From an uncultured Acidimicrobiaceae bacterium (GTDB taxonomy: Bacteria > Actinomycetota > Acidimicrobiia > Acidimicrobiales > MedAcidi-G1), in contig CAJXIS010000074.1 of NCBI GenBank assembly GCA_913054115.1, positions 1 through 8,891 of the forward strand: a stretch of DNA of 8,891 bases. The letters run 5' to 3'. A model generated the notes under the pieces. That model ran no database searches. It had not been told where the DNA came from and was given only the letters and a program-made list of their open reading frames with translations. Numbering within the stretch: position 1 is the first letter of the stretch; each line of letters starts with the position of its first letter. The position numbers and the translations under genes are program-made. Below, piece after piece: positions 1 to 6,522 of the stretch.

Positions 1-55
1 CGCTCGACGACCCGACGACCAGCACTCGGTGTCCACTGAGGTCGCGCTCGGCCAT
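1..55 (-). CDS. Short-chain dehydrogenase/reductase, N-terminal fragment (runs off the left edge)
   Basis: Only the first 18 codons are inside the window. They read MAERDLSGHRVLVVGSSS, which matches the start of a Rossmann-fold SDR: a short lead, a hydrophobic first beta strand (RVLVVG), then the beginning of the glycine-rich cofactor loop in a GSSSG-like form. The ATG (bases 55-53 of the minus strand) shares one base with the TGA stop of the upstream amidohydrolase (TGATG). The two genes are therefore almost certainly co-transcribed and translationally coupled. No substrate can be inferred. The family call rests on a short stretch, but both the pattern and the position are typical. Confidence 0.7.
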   Translation of the reverse strand, partial: MAERDLSGHRVLVVGSSS

Positions 56-1272
56 CAGTAGGTCGCCTGGTATTCGGGAAGGAACGCATACGACGTCGAG
101 TCCGGAGGCACAGTGGTCAGTGGTTCGTGAATCTCGGCAAGCGTCGGTCCGACGGCATCGGCGAACGGTCGGAGGGCATCGAGGTCGAAGCCGAAGACCT
201 GTGCGGCGTTCTCACTGAGGATGGCCCGAATCTCGTCGTCCGGCAGGCCCGCGAAGGTTGCTCGAAGCGCCTCGCGACTGTGTGGCGTCGTTCCCTCGGT
301 GTGCGGGTAGTCGGTGCCCCACATGATTCGATCGATGCCCACGTCGTGCCGGTAGGGGATCTCATGGGGCTGGCAGAAGCTTGCTGTCACCCAGCAGTTC
401 CTGCGCATGTACTCGCTGGGCAGGAGGGACATTGCGGCCAGACCCGATGGATCGAAGGCGATCGTCTGCTTCTTCGGGTCGGTCAACATCGAGAACTTGG
501 TGTCGAGGGCGGCTGCGAGCCGGGAGAACCAACTCGGTCCCCCCTGTTCTGTCGCGACATAGCGGAGGCCCTCGAACCGCTCGAAGACGCCGCCCAGAAT
601 CAGGTGCCAGAGTGTCCGATGGGACCAGAAGCCGTATTCGTAGATGAGGATCGGCATGCTCGCAGGGTCAGCCGGCAGGGTGGGCGCCCCACCACCGGCG
701 TGCGTCACGACGGGAAGGTCGCCCTCCAGGCAGGCCTTCCAGATCGGGTCGTACCTCGCCACGTAGAGGGGGTCGATCGTGTTCGGCGGAACGGATGGCA
801 GCAGCACGCCGCAGAGGTTGGGCTGTTGCGCTGCCCATTCGATCTCGGCCACTGCATCGTCCACGTTGTTCGGCAGGACCTGGATGACCCCGCGGCGCCG
901 GTCCGGCACCTCGGCGCAGAAGTCGTGGACCCAGCGGTTGTGCGCCTGGAGCCCGGCCCAGCGTCGTTGGTACTCCTCGTCGGTGCCCGGAAGGGTTCCG
1001 GCAAGGTGCGGCTCGGGAAAGAAGGGGGGAATGGTGTTGGGCAGGATCAGTTCGGCTGCGATGCCGTCGGCATCAAGCTCGTCCTGTCGACGGACGGAAT
1101 CCCAGTTCCGGGATGCGTCCTCGGTCAGAAGGTCCTGCCAGTCGGTGGAATGGTTGGGGAGCCATGCATCGAACTCGTCATGCCACCGGGAAGCGAGGTA
1201 GTCCCGGTATTGCGATGGCGCAGCGCCGGCGTGTGTGTCGGCGGAGATCACTATCAGGTGCTCGTCGTGCAA
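55..1272 (-). CDS. Amidohydrolase family protein (Amidohydro_2, ACMSD-like TIM barrel)
   Basis: The protein has 405 residues, a normal length for metal-dependent hydrolases/decarboxylases of the Amidohydro_2 group. Near the N-terminus is the ADTHAG motif (D12, H14), the group's version of the first metal-binding strand. Further likely active-site residues are H191 in PVVTHAGGG and D321 in MWGTDYPHTEG. The C-terminus has the usual SENAAQVFGF helix at about 353-362. Known members hydrolyse or decarboxylate carboxylated rings and related acids; the substrate here is unknown. I chose the TTG at 1272 as the start because a perfect AGGAGG lies 7 bases upstream and the family motif begins soon after. 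An upstream ATG at 1374 would add 34 Pro/Arg-rich residues unlike the family. No signal peptide is seen, so it is presumably cytoplasmic. It is co-transcribed with the following SDR and divergent from the SDR/ALDH block. Confidence 0.88.
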   Translation of the reverse strand: MHDEHLIVISADTHAGAAPSQYRDYLASRWHDEFDAWLPNHSTDWQDLLTEDASRNWDSVRRQDELDADGIAAELILPNTIPPFFPEPHLAGTLPGTDEEYQRRWAGLQAHNRWVHDFCAEVPDRRRGVIQVLPNNVDDAVAEIEWAAQQPNLCGVLLPSVPPNTIDPLYVARYDPIWKACLEGDLPVVTHAGGGAPTLPADPASMPILIYEYGFWSHRTLWHLILGGVFERFEGLRYVATEQGGPSWFSRLAAALDTKFSMLTDPKKQTIAFDPSGLAAMSLLPSEYMRRNCWVTASFCQPHEIPYRHDVGIDRIMWGTDYPHTEGTTPHSREALRATFAGLPDDEIRAILSENAAQVFGFDLDALRPFADAVGPTLAEIHEPLTTVPPDSTSYAFLPEYQATY

Positions 1273-1279
1273 CGGGTTG

Positions 1280-1285
1280 CCTCCT
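1280..1285 (-). promoter_or_regulatory. Ribosome binding site that fixes the amidohydrolase TTG start
   Basis: On the minus strand this reads AGGAGG, a perfect Shine-Dalgarno core. It ends 7 bases before the TTG at 1272-1270. It decides between that TTG and the in-frame ATG at 1374, which would give an atypical N-terminal extension. Confidence 0.8.
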
Positions 1286-1374
1286 GTGAATCGGTTCCCG
1301 CCGTCGGGTGCCCGAGGGCGAGGGCTTCGGCACGGATGTGTCTGCGATGACAACGGGGGTGGTCGAGCGCACAC

Positions 1375-1404
1375 ATCCTACCCTGTTCCACTAGTCTCTG
1401 AGAA
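1375..1404 (-). promoter_or_regulatory. Possible promoter for the amidohydrolase/SDR pair
   Basis: Read on the minus strand, TTCTCA (plus 1399-1404) and TAGGAT (plus 1375-1380) are separated by 18 bases. They match the -35 (TTGACA) and -10 (TATAAT) consensus at four of six positions each. The -35 half lies inside the palindrome at 1395-1419, which is where a repressor would act. The predicted leader is roughly 95 bases. The matches are weak and the call is tentative. I could not assign a comparable plus-strand promoter for the SDR at 1432. Confidence 0.3.
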
Positions 1405-1419
1405 CAACGTTCTCATAGA
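1395..1419. promoter_or_regulatory. 25-bp inverted repeat, candidate operator in the divergent promoter region
   Basis: The arms are TCTCTGAGAAC (1395-1405) and GTTCTCATAGA (1409-1419), around a 3-base centre AAC. Ten of the eleven arm positions pair, and the inner seven (TGAGAAC/GTTCTCA) are perfect. The site lies between the divergent amidohydrolase and SDR genes. It ends just before the purine-rich ribosome site of the SDR and overlaps the possible minus-strand -35. This symmetry and position are typical of a dimeric repressor operator such as that of a TetR protein, and a TetR fragment is present at the right edge of the window. The cognate regulator is an inference. Confidence 0.65.
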
Positions 1420-1431
1420 AGGGGAAGGCCA

Positions 1432-2196
1432 TTGACATCAAGCAATACGCGCTTCGAGAACAAGGTGGCGATCGTCACCGGAAGTGGTCAGGGCATCGGC
1501 GAGAGCTACGCGAAGGGACTCGCCGAGGCCGGTGCGAGCGTGGTTGTCGCGGAGTTGAACGCCGACCAGGGCAGGCGGGTGGTCGCTGAGATCAACGACG
1601 CCGGTGGAGCAGCATGCTTCGTGGAGGTCGATGTCGCCGACATGGCATCAGCCGAGGCGATGTCGGCGGCAACCGTCGACGCCTTCGGCGGAATCGACTA
1701 CCTCGTGAACAACGCAGCGATCTTCCACGGCATGAAGCGAGAAGGCCTGACCACCGTCGACCTCGCCTACTTCTACAACTTCATGTCGGTCAACCTCTAT
1801 GGCGCGCTGCACTGCACCAGGGCCGTCCTGGCGGCGATGATCGACAGGGGGGGCGGTGTGATCGTCAACCAGTCGTCGACGGCCGCATGGATGCCGGCAG
1901 GGTTCTATGGCCTTGCCAAGCTCGGCATCAACGGCCTGACAGCCAGCCTCGCGATGGAACTCGGCGGACAGAACATTCGGGTCAACGCGATCGCCCCGGG
2001 ACCGATCGACACGGAGGCGACCCGGATGGTGCTGCCTGAAGGTGCCGAAGCGGCCATGACGCAGAGCCTTGCCATCAAGCGCATGGGGACCCCCGCAGAC
2101 CTGATCGGAACCTTGAAGTTCCTGCTGTCCGATGATGCAGCGTGGCTGACCGGACAGATCATCAGCGTCGACGGCCTTCAGGTCACCCGCATCTGA
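1432..2196 (+). CDS. Short-chain dehydrogenase/reductase (SDR), NAD(P)-dependent
   Basis: A 254-residue classical SDR. The cofactor loop is TGSGQGIG (16-23), the structural NNAA motif is at 93-96, the tetrad Asn is N121, the catalytic serine region is NQSST (146-150), and Y159/K163 form YxxxK (YGLAK). RVNAIAPGPIDT follows at 183-194 and the C-terminus carries the usual GQIISVDGL. The Ser-Tyr spacing is about three residues shorter than in textbook SDRs. From memory, QSSTAAW...FYGLAK resembles a set of mycobacterial SDRs. The likely role is alcohol/ketone interconversion feeding the ALDH encoded next; the substrate is unknown. The start is TTG at 1432, after a purine-rich AGGGGAAGG. No ATG lies in frame before the cofactor loop, and a stop at 1399-1401 closes the frame upstream. 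It is the first gene of the plus-strand block and is preceded by the palindrome. Confidence 0.9.
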   Translation: MTSSNTRFENKVAIVTGSGQGIGESYAKGLAEAGASVVVAELNADQGRRVVAEINDAGGAACFVEVDVADMASAEAMSAATVDAFGGIDYLVNNAAIFHGMKREGLTTVDLAYFYNFMSVNLYGALHCTRAVLAAMIDRGGGVIVNQSSTAAWMPAGFYGLAKLGINGLTASLAMELGGQNIRVNAIAPGPIDTEATRMVLPEGAEAAMTQSLAIKRMGTPADLIGTLKFLLSDDAAWLTGQIISVDGLQVTRI

Positions 2197-2206
2197 GGTG
2201 ATGGAC

Positions 2207-3670
2207 ATGTGGCACGAGGAGAGGCTGCTCATCGACGGGGACCTCGTCGCCGCTGCCGACGGTTCGACCTTCGAGAACGTGAACCCCGCAACCGAGGAAG
2301 TGCTCGGGGTCGCCGCAGACGCAACGGTCGATGACGCCCGCTCTGCGATAGCAGCGGCACGCCGGGCCTTCGATTCGACCGAATGGTCGCGGGACCACGC
2401 CTTCCGGGCCAAGTGCCTCCGTCAGCTCCACGCTGCGTTGAAGGACAACCTGGAGGAAATGCGGACCCTCACCATTGCCGAGGTGGGCGCTCCTGTCCGC
2501 CTGACCAGGGGTGGCCCCCAACTCGATGTCCCGGTCGAGTCCATCCTGTGGAATGTGGAGTTGCTCGAGGGCTACGGCTGGAGCACCGAGTTGGGCATCA
2601 GCGACGCCTACGGCGGCCGCCACAACCGGTGGATCGAGCGTGAGGCAGTCGGGGTTGTCGCAGCGATCACGCCCTACAACTTTCCTACCCAGATCAACCT
2701 GGCGAAGCTGGTGCCGGCTCTGGCGGCCGGGTGCACGGTGGTGCTCAAGGGCGCACCGGACACGCCGTGGTCGGCGTTGGCCCTCGGCAGGCTCATTGCC
2801 GAGGAAACGGATATTCCGGCCGGCGTCGCCAACATCCTGTCGTCCTCATCGACGGCGGTGGGCGAGTGTCTCACGACCCACTCCGACGTCGACATGGTCA
2901 CGTTCACCGGATCGACTCCGGTGGGGCGGCGCATCATGGCGGCGGCGAGCGACACCGTGAAGAAGGTGTTCCTCGAACTCGGAGGAAAGAGCGCCTTCAT
3001 CCTCCTCGACGATGCGGATCTCCAGAATGCGGTCATGTTCGGCTCGGCGATGGTGTGCTCGCATGCCGGCCAGGGGTGCGCAATCACCACCCGCATGCTT
3101 GTTCCGGCCTCGATGTACGAGGAAGCGAAGACCATGTCGGCGGCGATCCTGCAATCGATCCCCTACGGGGACCCGACCGACGAGGCCAACCTGATGGGGC
3201 CCCTGATCAGCGCCGGGCAGCGGGCCAAGGTCGAGCGGATGGTGGCCGAGGCGGTCGATGCTGGAGCGGTCGTCGAGGTCGGCGGCCGACGCCCCGGGCA
3301 CCTGGCGACCGGCTTCTACTACGAACCCACCCTCCTGTCCGGCGTGGACGAAAATGCCGGCATCGCCCAGGAGGAGGTCTTCGGCCCTGTTCTCTGCATG
3401 ATTCCGTACGAGGGTGATGAGGAAGCGATTCGTATCGCGAACAATTCGATCTTCGGGCTCTCCGGGGCCGTCAGCGGTACCGATCCCGAACGGGTGCGGC
3501 ATGTGGCGAGCCGGATTCGAGCCGGCACGATGAGCATCAACGGTGGCGTCTATTTTTCACCCGATGCACCCTTTGGCGGCTACAAGCAGTCGGGAATCGG
3601 ACGCGAGATGGGTGTCGCCGGGTTCGAGGAGTTCCTGGAGATCAAGACCCTCGCTGAACCGGCGAGCTGA
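2207..3670 (+). CDS. Aldehyde dehydrogenase, NAD(P)-dependent
   Basis: A full-length ALDH superfamily member of 487 residues from the ATG at 2207. It oxidises an aldehyde to a carboxylate through a thiohemiacetal. Numbering from that ATG, it has N158 in ITPYNFP (oxyanion site), K181 (cofactor), the FTGSTPVG turn (233-240), general base E257 in FLELGGK, catalytic C291 in GQGCAITTR, and E390/F392 in QEEVFGP. The usual KPxE cofactor stretch is KGAP here, so the Glu that contacts the adenine ribose in NAD-dependent enzymes is missing. In-frame starts also exist at 2198 (GTG) and 2201 (ATG). I prefer 2207 because GAGG at 2195-2198 then has 8 bases of spacing. The gene begins within about 10 bases of the SDR stop, so the two are almost certainly co-transcribed. 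It probably takes the product of the neighbouring SDR; the substrate is not predictable. Confidence 0.93.
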   Translation: MWHEERLLIDGDLVAAADGSTFENVNPATEEVLGVAADATVDDARSAIAAARRAFDSTEWSRDHAFRAKCLRQLHAALKDNLEEMRTLTIAEVGAPVRLTRGGPQLDVPVESILWNVELLEGYGWSTELGISDAYGGRHNRWIEREAVGVVAAITPYNFPTQINLAKLVPALAAGCTVVLKGAPDTPWSALALGRLIAEETDIPAGVANILSSSSTAVGECLTTHSDVDMVTFTGSTPVGRRIMAAASDTVKKVFLELGGKSAFILLDDADLQNAVMFGSAMVCSHAGQGCAITTRMLVPASMYEEAKTMSAAILQSIPYGDPTDEANLMGPLISAGQRAKVERMVAEAVDAGAVVEVGGRRPGHLATGFYYEPTLLSGVDENAGIAQEEVFGPVLCMIPYEGDEEAIRIANNSIFGLSGAVSGTDPERVRHVASRIRAGTMSINGGVYFSPDAPFGGYKQSGIGREMGVAGFEEFLEIKTLAEPAS

Positions 3671-3704
3671 CATGAGCAGGTCTGACGACACCCATCCGGG
3701 TTGC

Positions 3705-3710
3705 AGGAGG
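3705..3710 (+). promoter_or_regulatory. Ribosome binding site that fixes the CoA-transferase start
   Basis: A perfect AGGAGG ends 8 bases before the ATG at 3719. It selects that ATG over the in-frame TTG at 3701, which lies upstream of this site, and over the ATG at 3728. Confidence 0.75.
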
Positions 3711-3718
3711 TAGATGGC

Positions 3719-4933
3719 ATGAGGCCCATGGAAGGGATCAGAATTCTGGAAGTTGCCCAGTTCACCTTCGTTCCAGCGGCTGGAGCGGTGCTCGCCGACT
3801 GGGGGGCAGAGGTGATCAAGGTCGAGCACGCTTCGACCGGCGACGGTCAGCGGGGCCTGCGGCAGATCGGCCGGGTTCGGCTCGACGGCCCACACAACCC
3901 TGCGTTCGAACACCCCAATCGGGGAAAGCGCAGCGTGGGTCTCGATATCGCCACGCCGGGGGGTCGGGAGGTACTCCTCGACCTCGTCGAGACATGTGAT
4001 GTGTTCCTCACGAACTTCCTGCCCGACGCGCGGGTGAGGCTCGGGATCGACGTGGCTGACATCCGGGAGCGGAACCCGGATGTGATCTACGTGCGTGGAT
4101 CGGCGCTGGGAGATCTGGGTCCCGAACGCGAGAAGGGCGGCTATGACATGACGGGATTCTGGTGTCGGGGCTCCTCGGCAGCCAGCATCACACCGCCCGA
4201 TTCGACGGGCCTGATTCCACAGCCTCCGGCATACGGGGACACACTCGGAGGAGCGGTGATTGCCGGCGGCATCGCTGCCGCCCTGTTGGCCCGGGAGAAG
4301 ACCGGGCAGACGAGCGAGGTCGATGTCTCGCTGCTGGGCCTGGGGATGTGGGCCATGGGCCTGCCGATCGCAGCGACCCTGGGCAGGGAGGATCCGTGGA
4401 TTGCTCCGCCTATGGGTCTCACCGCAGCCCCGACCAATCCGACTGCCGGTGTGTACGAGACCTCCGATGGCCGCCTGCTGTCCCTCATGATGTTGCAGGG
4501 ATACCGGTATTGGGCCGACTTCTGTCGTCACATCGACCGACCTGACCTGATCAGCGACGTGCGCTTCGCCGATGCTGAGTCGCTGGCCGAGAATGCGGGC
4601 GAGGCGGAGACGATCCTGCGAGAGGTGTTGGCCGGACGAACGCTCGCCGAGTGGACGGAGCGATTCACGACCCTCGAGGGTCAGTGGGCGCCTGTGCAGA
4701 ACACGCACGAGGTTGCCGCCGATCCACAGGCGCGCGCGAACGGCTACATCACGGAAGTGTCCGCCGGCGACGGCACCTTCGAAGTGGTGGCGAGTCCGGT
4801 GCAGTTCGATCACGAATCGCCGACCCTGCAGGCGGCGCCGGAGTTTGCAGCCGACACCGAGGCGGTGTTGCTCGAACTCGGCTTCGAATGGGATCGAATC
4901 ATGGAATTGAAGGTGGCGGGGGCGATCACTTGA
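3719..4933 (+). CDS. Family III CoA-transferase (CaiB/BaiF type)
   Basis: A 404-residue protein of normal length for family III CoA-transferases, which move CoA between carboxylates through an aspartyl intermediate. It opens with the family signature GIRILEVAQF...PAAGAVLADWGAEVIKVEH, and NRGKRSVGLDI follows at about 67-77. The likely catalytic Asp is D174 in PAYGDTLGG, followed by the expected helix ending ALLAREKTGQ and then EVDVSLL. The second domain includes WAPVQNTHEVAADPQARANG at about 323-342, also family-typical. The start follows the AGGAGG at 3705-3710. The gene lies 48 bases after the ALDH and overlaps the next ligase gene by 4 bases, so it belongs to the same transcript. It may charge the acid made by the ALDH or recycle CoA from a pathway product. 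Some relatives act as racemases (AMACR type) instead; D174 and the context favour transferase, but this is not settled. Confidence 0.9.
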   Translation: MRPMEGIRILEVAQFTFVPAAGAVLADWGAEVIKVEHASTGDGQRGLRQIGRVRLDGPHNPAFEHPNRGKRSVGLDIATPGGREVLLDLVETCDVFLTNFLPDARVRLGIDVADIRERNPDVIYVRGSALGDLGPEREKGGYDMTGFWCRGSSAASITPPDSTGLIPQPPAYGDTLGGAVIAGGIAAALLAREKTGQTSEVDVSLLGLGMWAMGLPIAATLGREDPWIAPPMGLTAAPTNPTAGVYETSDGRLLSLMMLQGYRYWADFCRHIDRPDLISDVRFADAESLAENAGEAETILREVLAGRTLAEWTERFTTLEGQWAPVQNTHEVAADPQARANGYITEVSAGDGTFEVVASPVQFDHESPTLQAAPEFAADTEAVLLELGFEWDRIMELKVAGAIT

Positions 4934-6522
4934 CGTCGGCCGCACACCCGGACCAGACCTGGACGAGTATCCCTGCGGCGGTGTTCGCGACGATCGATCG
5001 TCTGGGGGACGCCGAAGCGGTGATCGACGGCGATGTCCGCCTGACGTTCGCCGAGTTGGGTGACCGTATTCGCCGATCAGCGGCAGCGATGCTGGCCGCC
5101 GGAGTGGGGCATGGCGACCGGGTGGCGATCTGGGCACCGAACGGCGTGCGGTGGATCGTGGCAGCGCTGGGGCTGCACTGTGCCGGGGCCACGCTCGTGC
5201 CGATCAACACCCGGTTCAAGGGAACCGAAGCGGGACACGTTCTTCGAAGCTCCGGCGCCCGGTTGCTCCTGACCGCCAATGGCTTTCTCGGCATCGATTC
5301 GATCGGCATGCTCGCCGACGTGGAACTTCCGGCGCTCGCGGGGATCGTGGTTCTTTCCGGCGACGTTCCCGGCGAGGCGACTTCCTGGGACGAGTTCCTC
5401 GCCGGTGGTAGCGGAGTCAGCGACGCCGAAGTCGATGCAAGGATCGCTGCAGTCGGGCCCGACGACGTGTGCGACATCATCTTCACATCCGGGACCACCG
5501 GAACCCCGAAGGGCGTGATGATGGCCCACGGCCAGACCCTGCGGCAGTTCAACGACTGGTGCGACTTCGCCGACCTGCGCGAAGGCGACCGCTACCTGAT
5601 CGTGAACCCGTTCTTTCACATGTTCGGATACAAGGCCGGCTGGTTGGCGTGCCTGATGCGCGGCGCCACGGTGCTGCCCGTCGCCGTCTTCGACGTCGGT
5701 GAGGCACTGTCGGTTATCGAGTCGGAGCGGGTGACGGTCTTTCCCGGTCCGCCGACCCTCTACCAGGCGATCCTCGATCATCTGGGCCTCGAGCGCAGCG
5801 GTTCCGATGCTCCCGACCTCTCCTCGCTGCGGGTCGCCGTCACCGGGGCTGCCGACATTCCGGTCGACCTGATCCGTCGCATTCGGGACGAGTTGCCGTT
5901 CGAACGGATCCTGACCGGCTACGGACTCACCGAGGCCGGAACGGTCACCGGAACCCGGCCGGAGGACGATGCCGAGACGATCGCGACGACTGCCGGACGG
6001 CCGATGCCGGGTATCGAGGTTCGTATTCTCGAAGGGGGAGTCGAGGTCGGTCGGGGAGAGACCGGCGAGGTCGTCGTCCGGGGCTACAACGTGATGTCGG
6101 GGTACTTCAACGATCCCGAATCCACCCGGGCAGCGGTCGATGCGGAGGGTTGGATGCATACCGGCGACCTCGGCACGATGGACGACATGGACTACGTCCG
6201 CATAGTCGGACGCATCAAGGACCTGTTCATCGTCGGAGGATTCAACGCCTACCCGGCAGAGATCGAGAACCTTCTGCTCACGCATCCGGGCATCGCGCGG
6301 GCAGCCGTGATCGGCGTACCCGACGAGCGGATGGGTGAGGTGGGGAGGGCGTTCGTGGTTGTGGCCGGTGGGATGGCCCTCGACCCCGAAGAGGTGATCG
6401 CATGGAGCCGCACGCACATGGCGAACTACAAGGTGCCACGCTCGGTCATCGTGCTCGACGAACTGCCGTTGAACGCCACCGGCAAGGTGATGAAGGAAGA
6501 GCTCCGCAACTACTCACCCTGA
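4930..6522 (+). CDS. Acyl-CoA ligase, FadD3-like (ANL superfamily)
   Basis: A 530-residue ATP-dependent carboxylate-CoA ligase that works through an acyl-adenylate. Motifs in order: P-loop TSGTTGTPKGV (186-196), YGLTE (331-335), HTGD (410-413), hinge GRIKD (427-431), GGFNAYPAEIE (436-446) and catalytic K519 in NATGK. The stretches NPFFHMFGYKAGWLACL (226-242) and FPGPPTLYQAILDH (271-284) recall mycobacterial FadD3, which activates the propanoate side chain of a steroid-ring intermediate. That comparison is from memory. The start is TTG at 4930: TTGA overlaps the CoA-transferase stop by 4 bases, a G-run (4918-4922) sits 7 bases upstream, and the family N-terminus follows directly. An upstream extension would only read the transferase gene out of frame. 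It is the last gene of the plus-strand block, and its 3' end overlaps the opposing ligase gene. The family is certain; the substrate is not. Confidence 0.92.
   Translation: MTSAAHPDQTWTSIPAAVFATIDRLGDAEAVIDGDVRLTFAELGDRIRRSAAAMLAAGVGHGDRVAIWAPNGVRWIVAALGLHCAGATLVPINTRFKGTEAGHVLRSSGARLLLTANGFLGIDSIGMLADVELPALAGIVVLSGDVPGEATSWDEFLAGGSGVSDAEVDARIAAVGPDDVCDIIFTSGTTGTPKGVMMAHGQTLRQFNDWCDFADLREGDRYLIVNPFFHMFGYKAGWLACLMRGATVLPVAVFDVGEALSVIESERVTVFPGPPTLYQAILDHLGLERSGSDAPDLSSLRVAVTGAADIPVDLIRRIRDELPFERILTGYGLTEAGTVTGTRPEDDAETIATTAGRPMPGIEVRILEGGVEVGRGETGEVVVRGYNVMSGYFNDPESTRAAVDAEGWMHTGDLGTMDDMDYVRIVGRIKDLFIVGGFNAYPAEIENLLLTHPGIARAAVIGVPDERMGEVGRAFVVVAGGMALDPEEVIAWSRTHMANYKVPRSVIVLDELPLNATGKVMKEELRNYSP

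Noticed and set aside
127..1350. Long plus-strand open frame of about 407 codons opposite the amidohydrolase
   Set aside because: It is the antisense shadow of a clear family gene. Its translation has no recognisable domain, and long antisense frames are common in high-GC DNA.
1399..1415. SOS box (LexA site)
   Set aside because: The GAAC/GTTC halves are there, but the centre is 3 bases instead of the 4 of actinobacterial LexA boxes, and the neighbours are catabolic, not DNA-repair, genes.
1399..1415. KstR or KstR2 operator
   Set aside because: KstR sites have AACnnGTT with a 2-base centre and KstR2 sites have CAAGnnCTTG. This palindrome fits neither, despite the FadD3-like gene.
3557..5137. 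526-codon minus-strand open frame across the CoA-transferase and the start of the ligase
   Set aside because: It overlaps two well-supported genes on the other strand and translates to Arg/Pro/His-rich sequence without domains.
5077..6417. 446-codon minus-strand open frame opposite the FadD3-like ligase
   Set aside because: Antisense shadow of a certain gene. Its composition is typical of an opposite-frame readout and no motif was seen.
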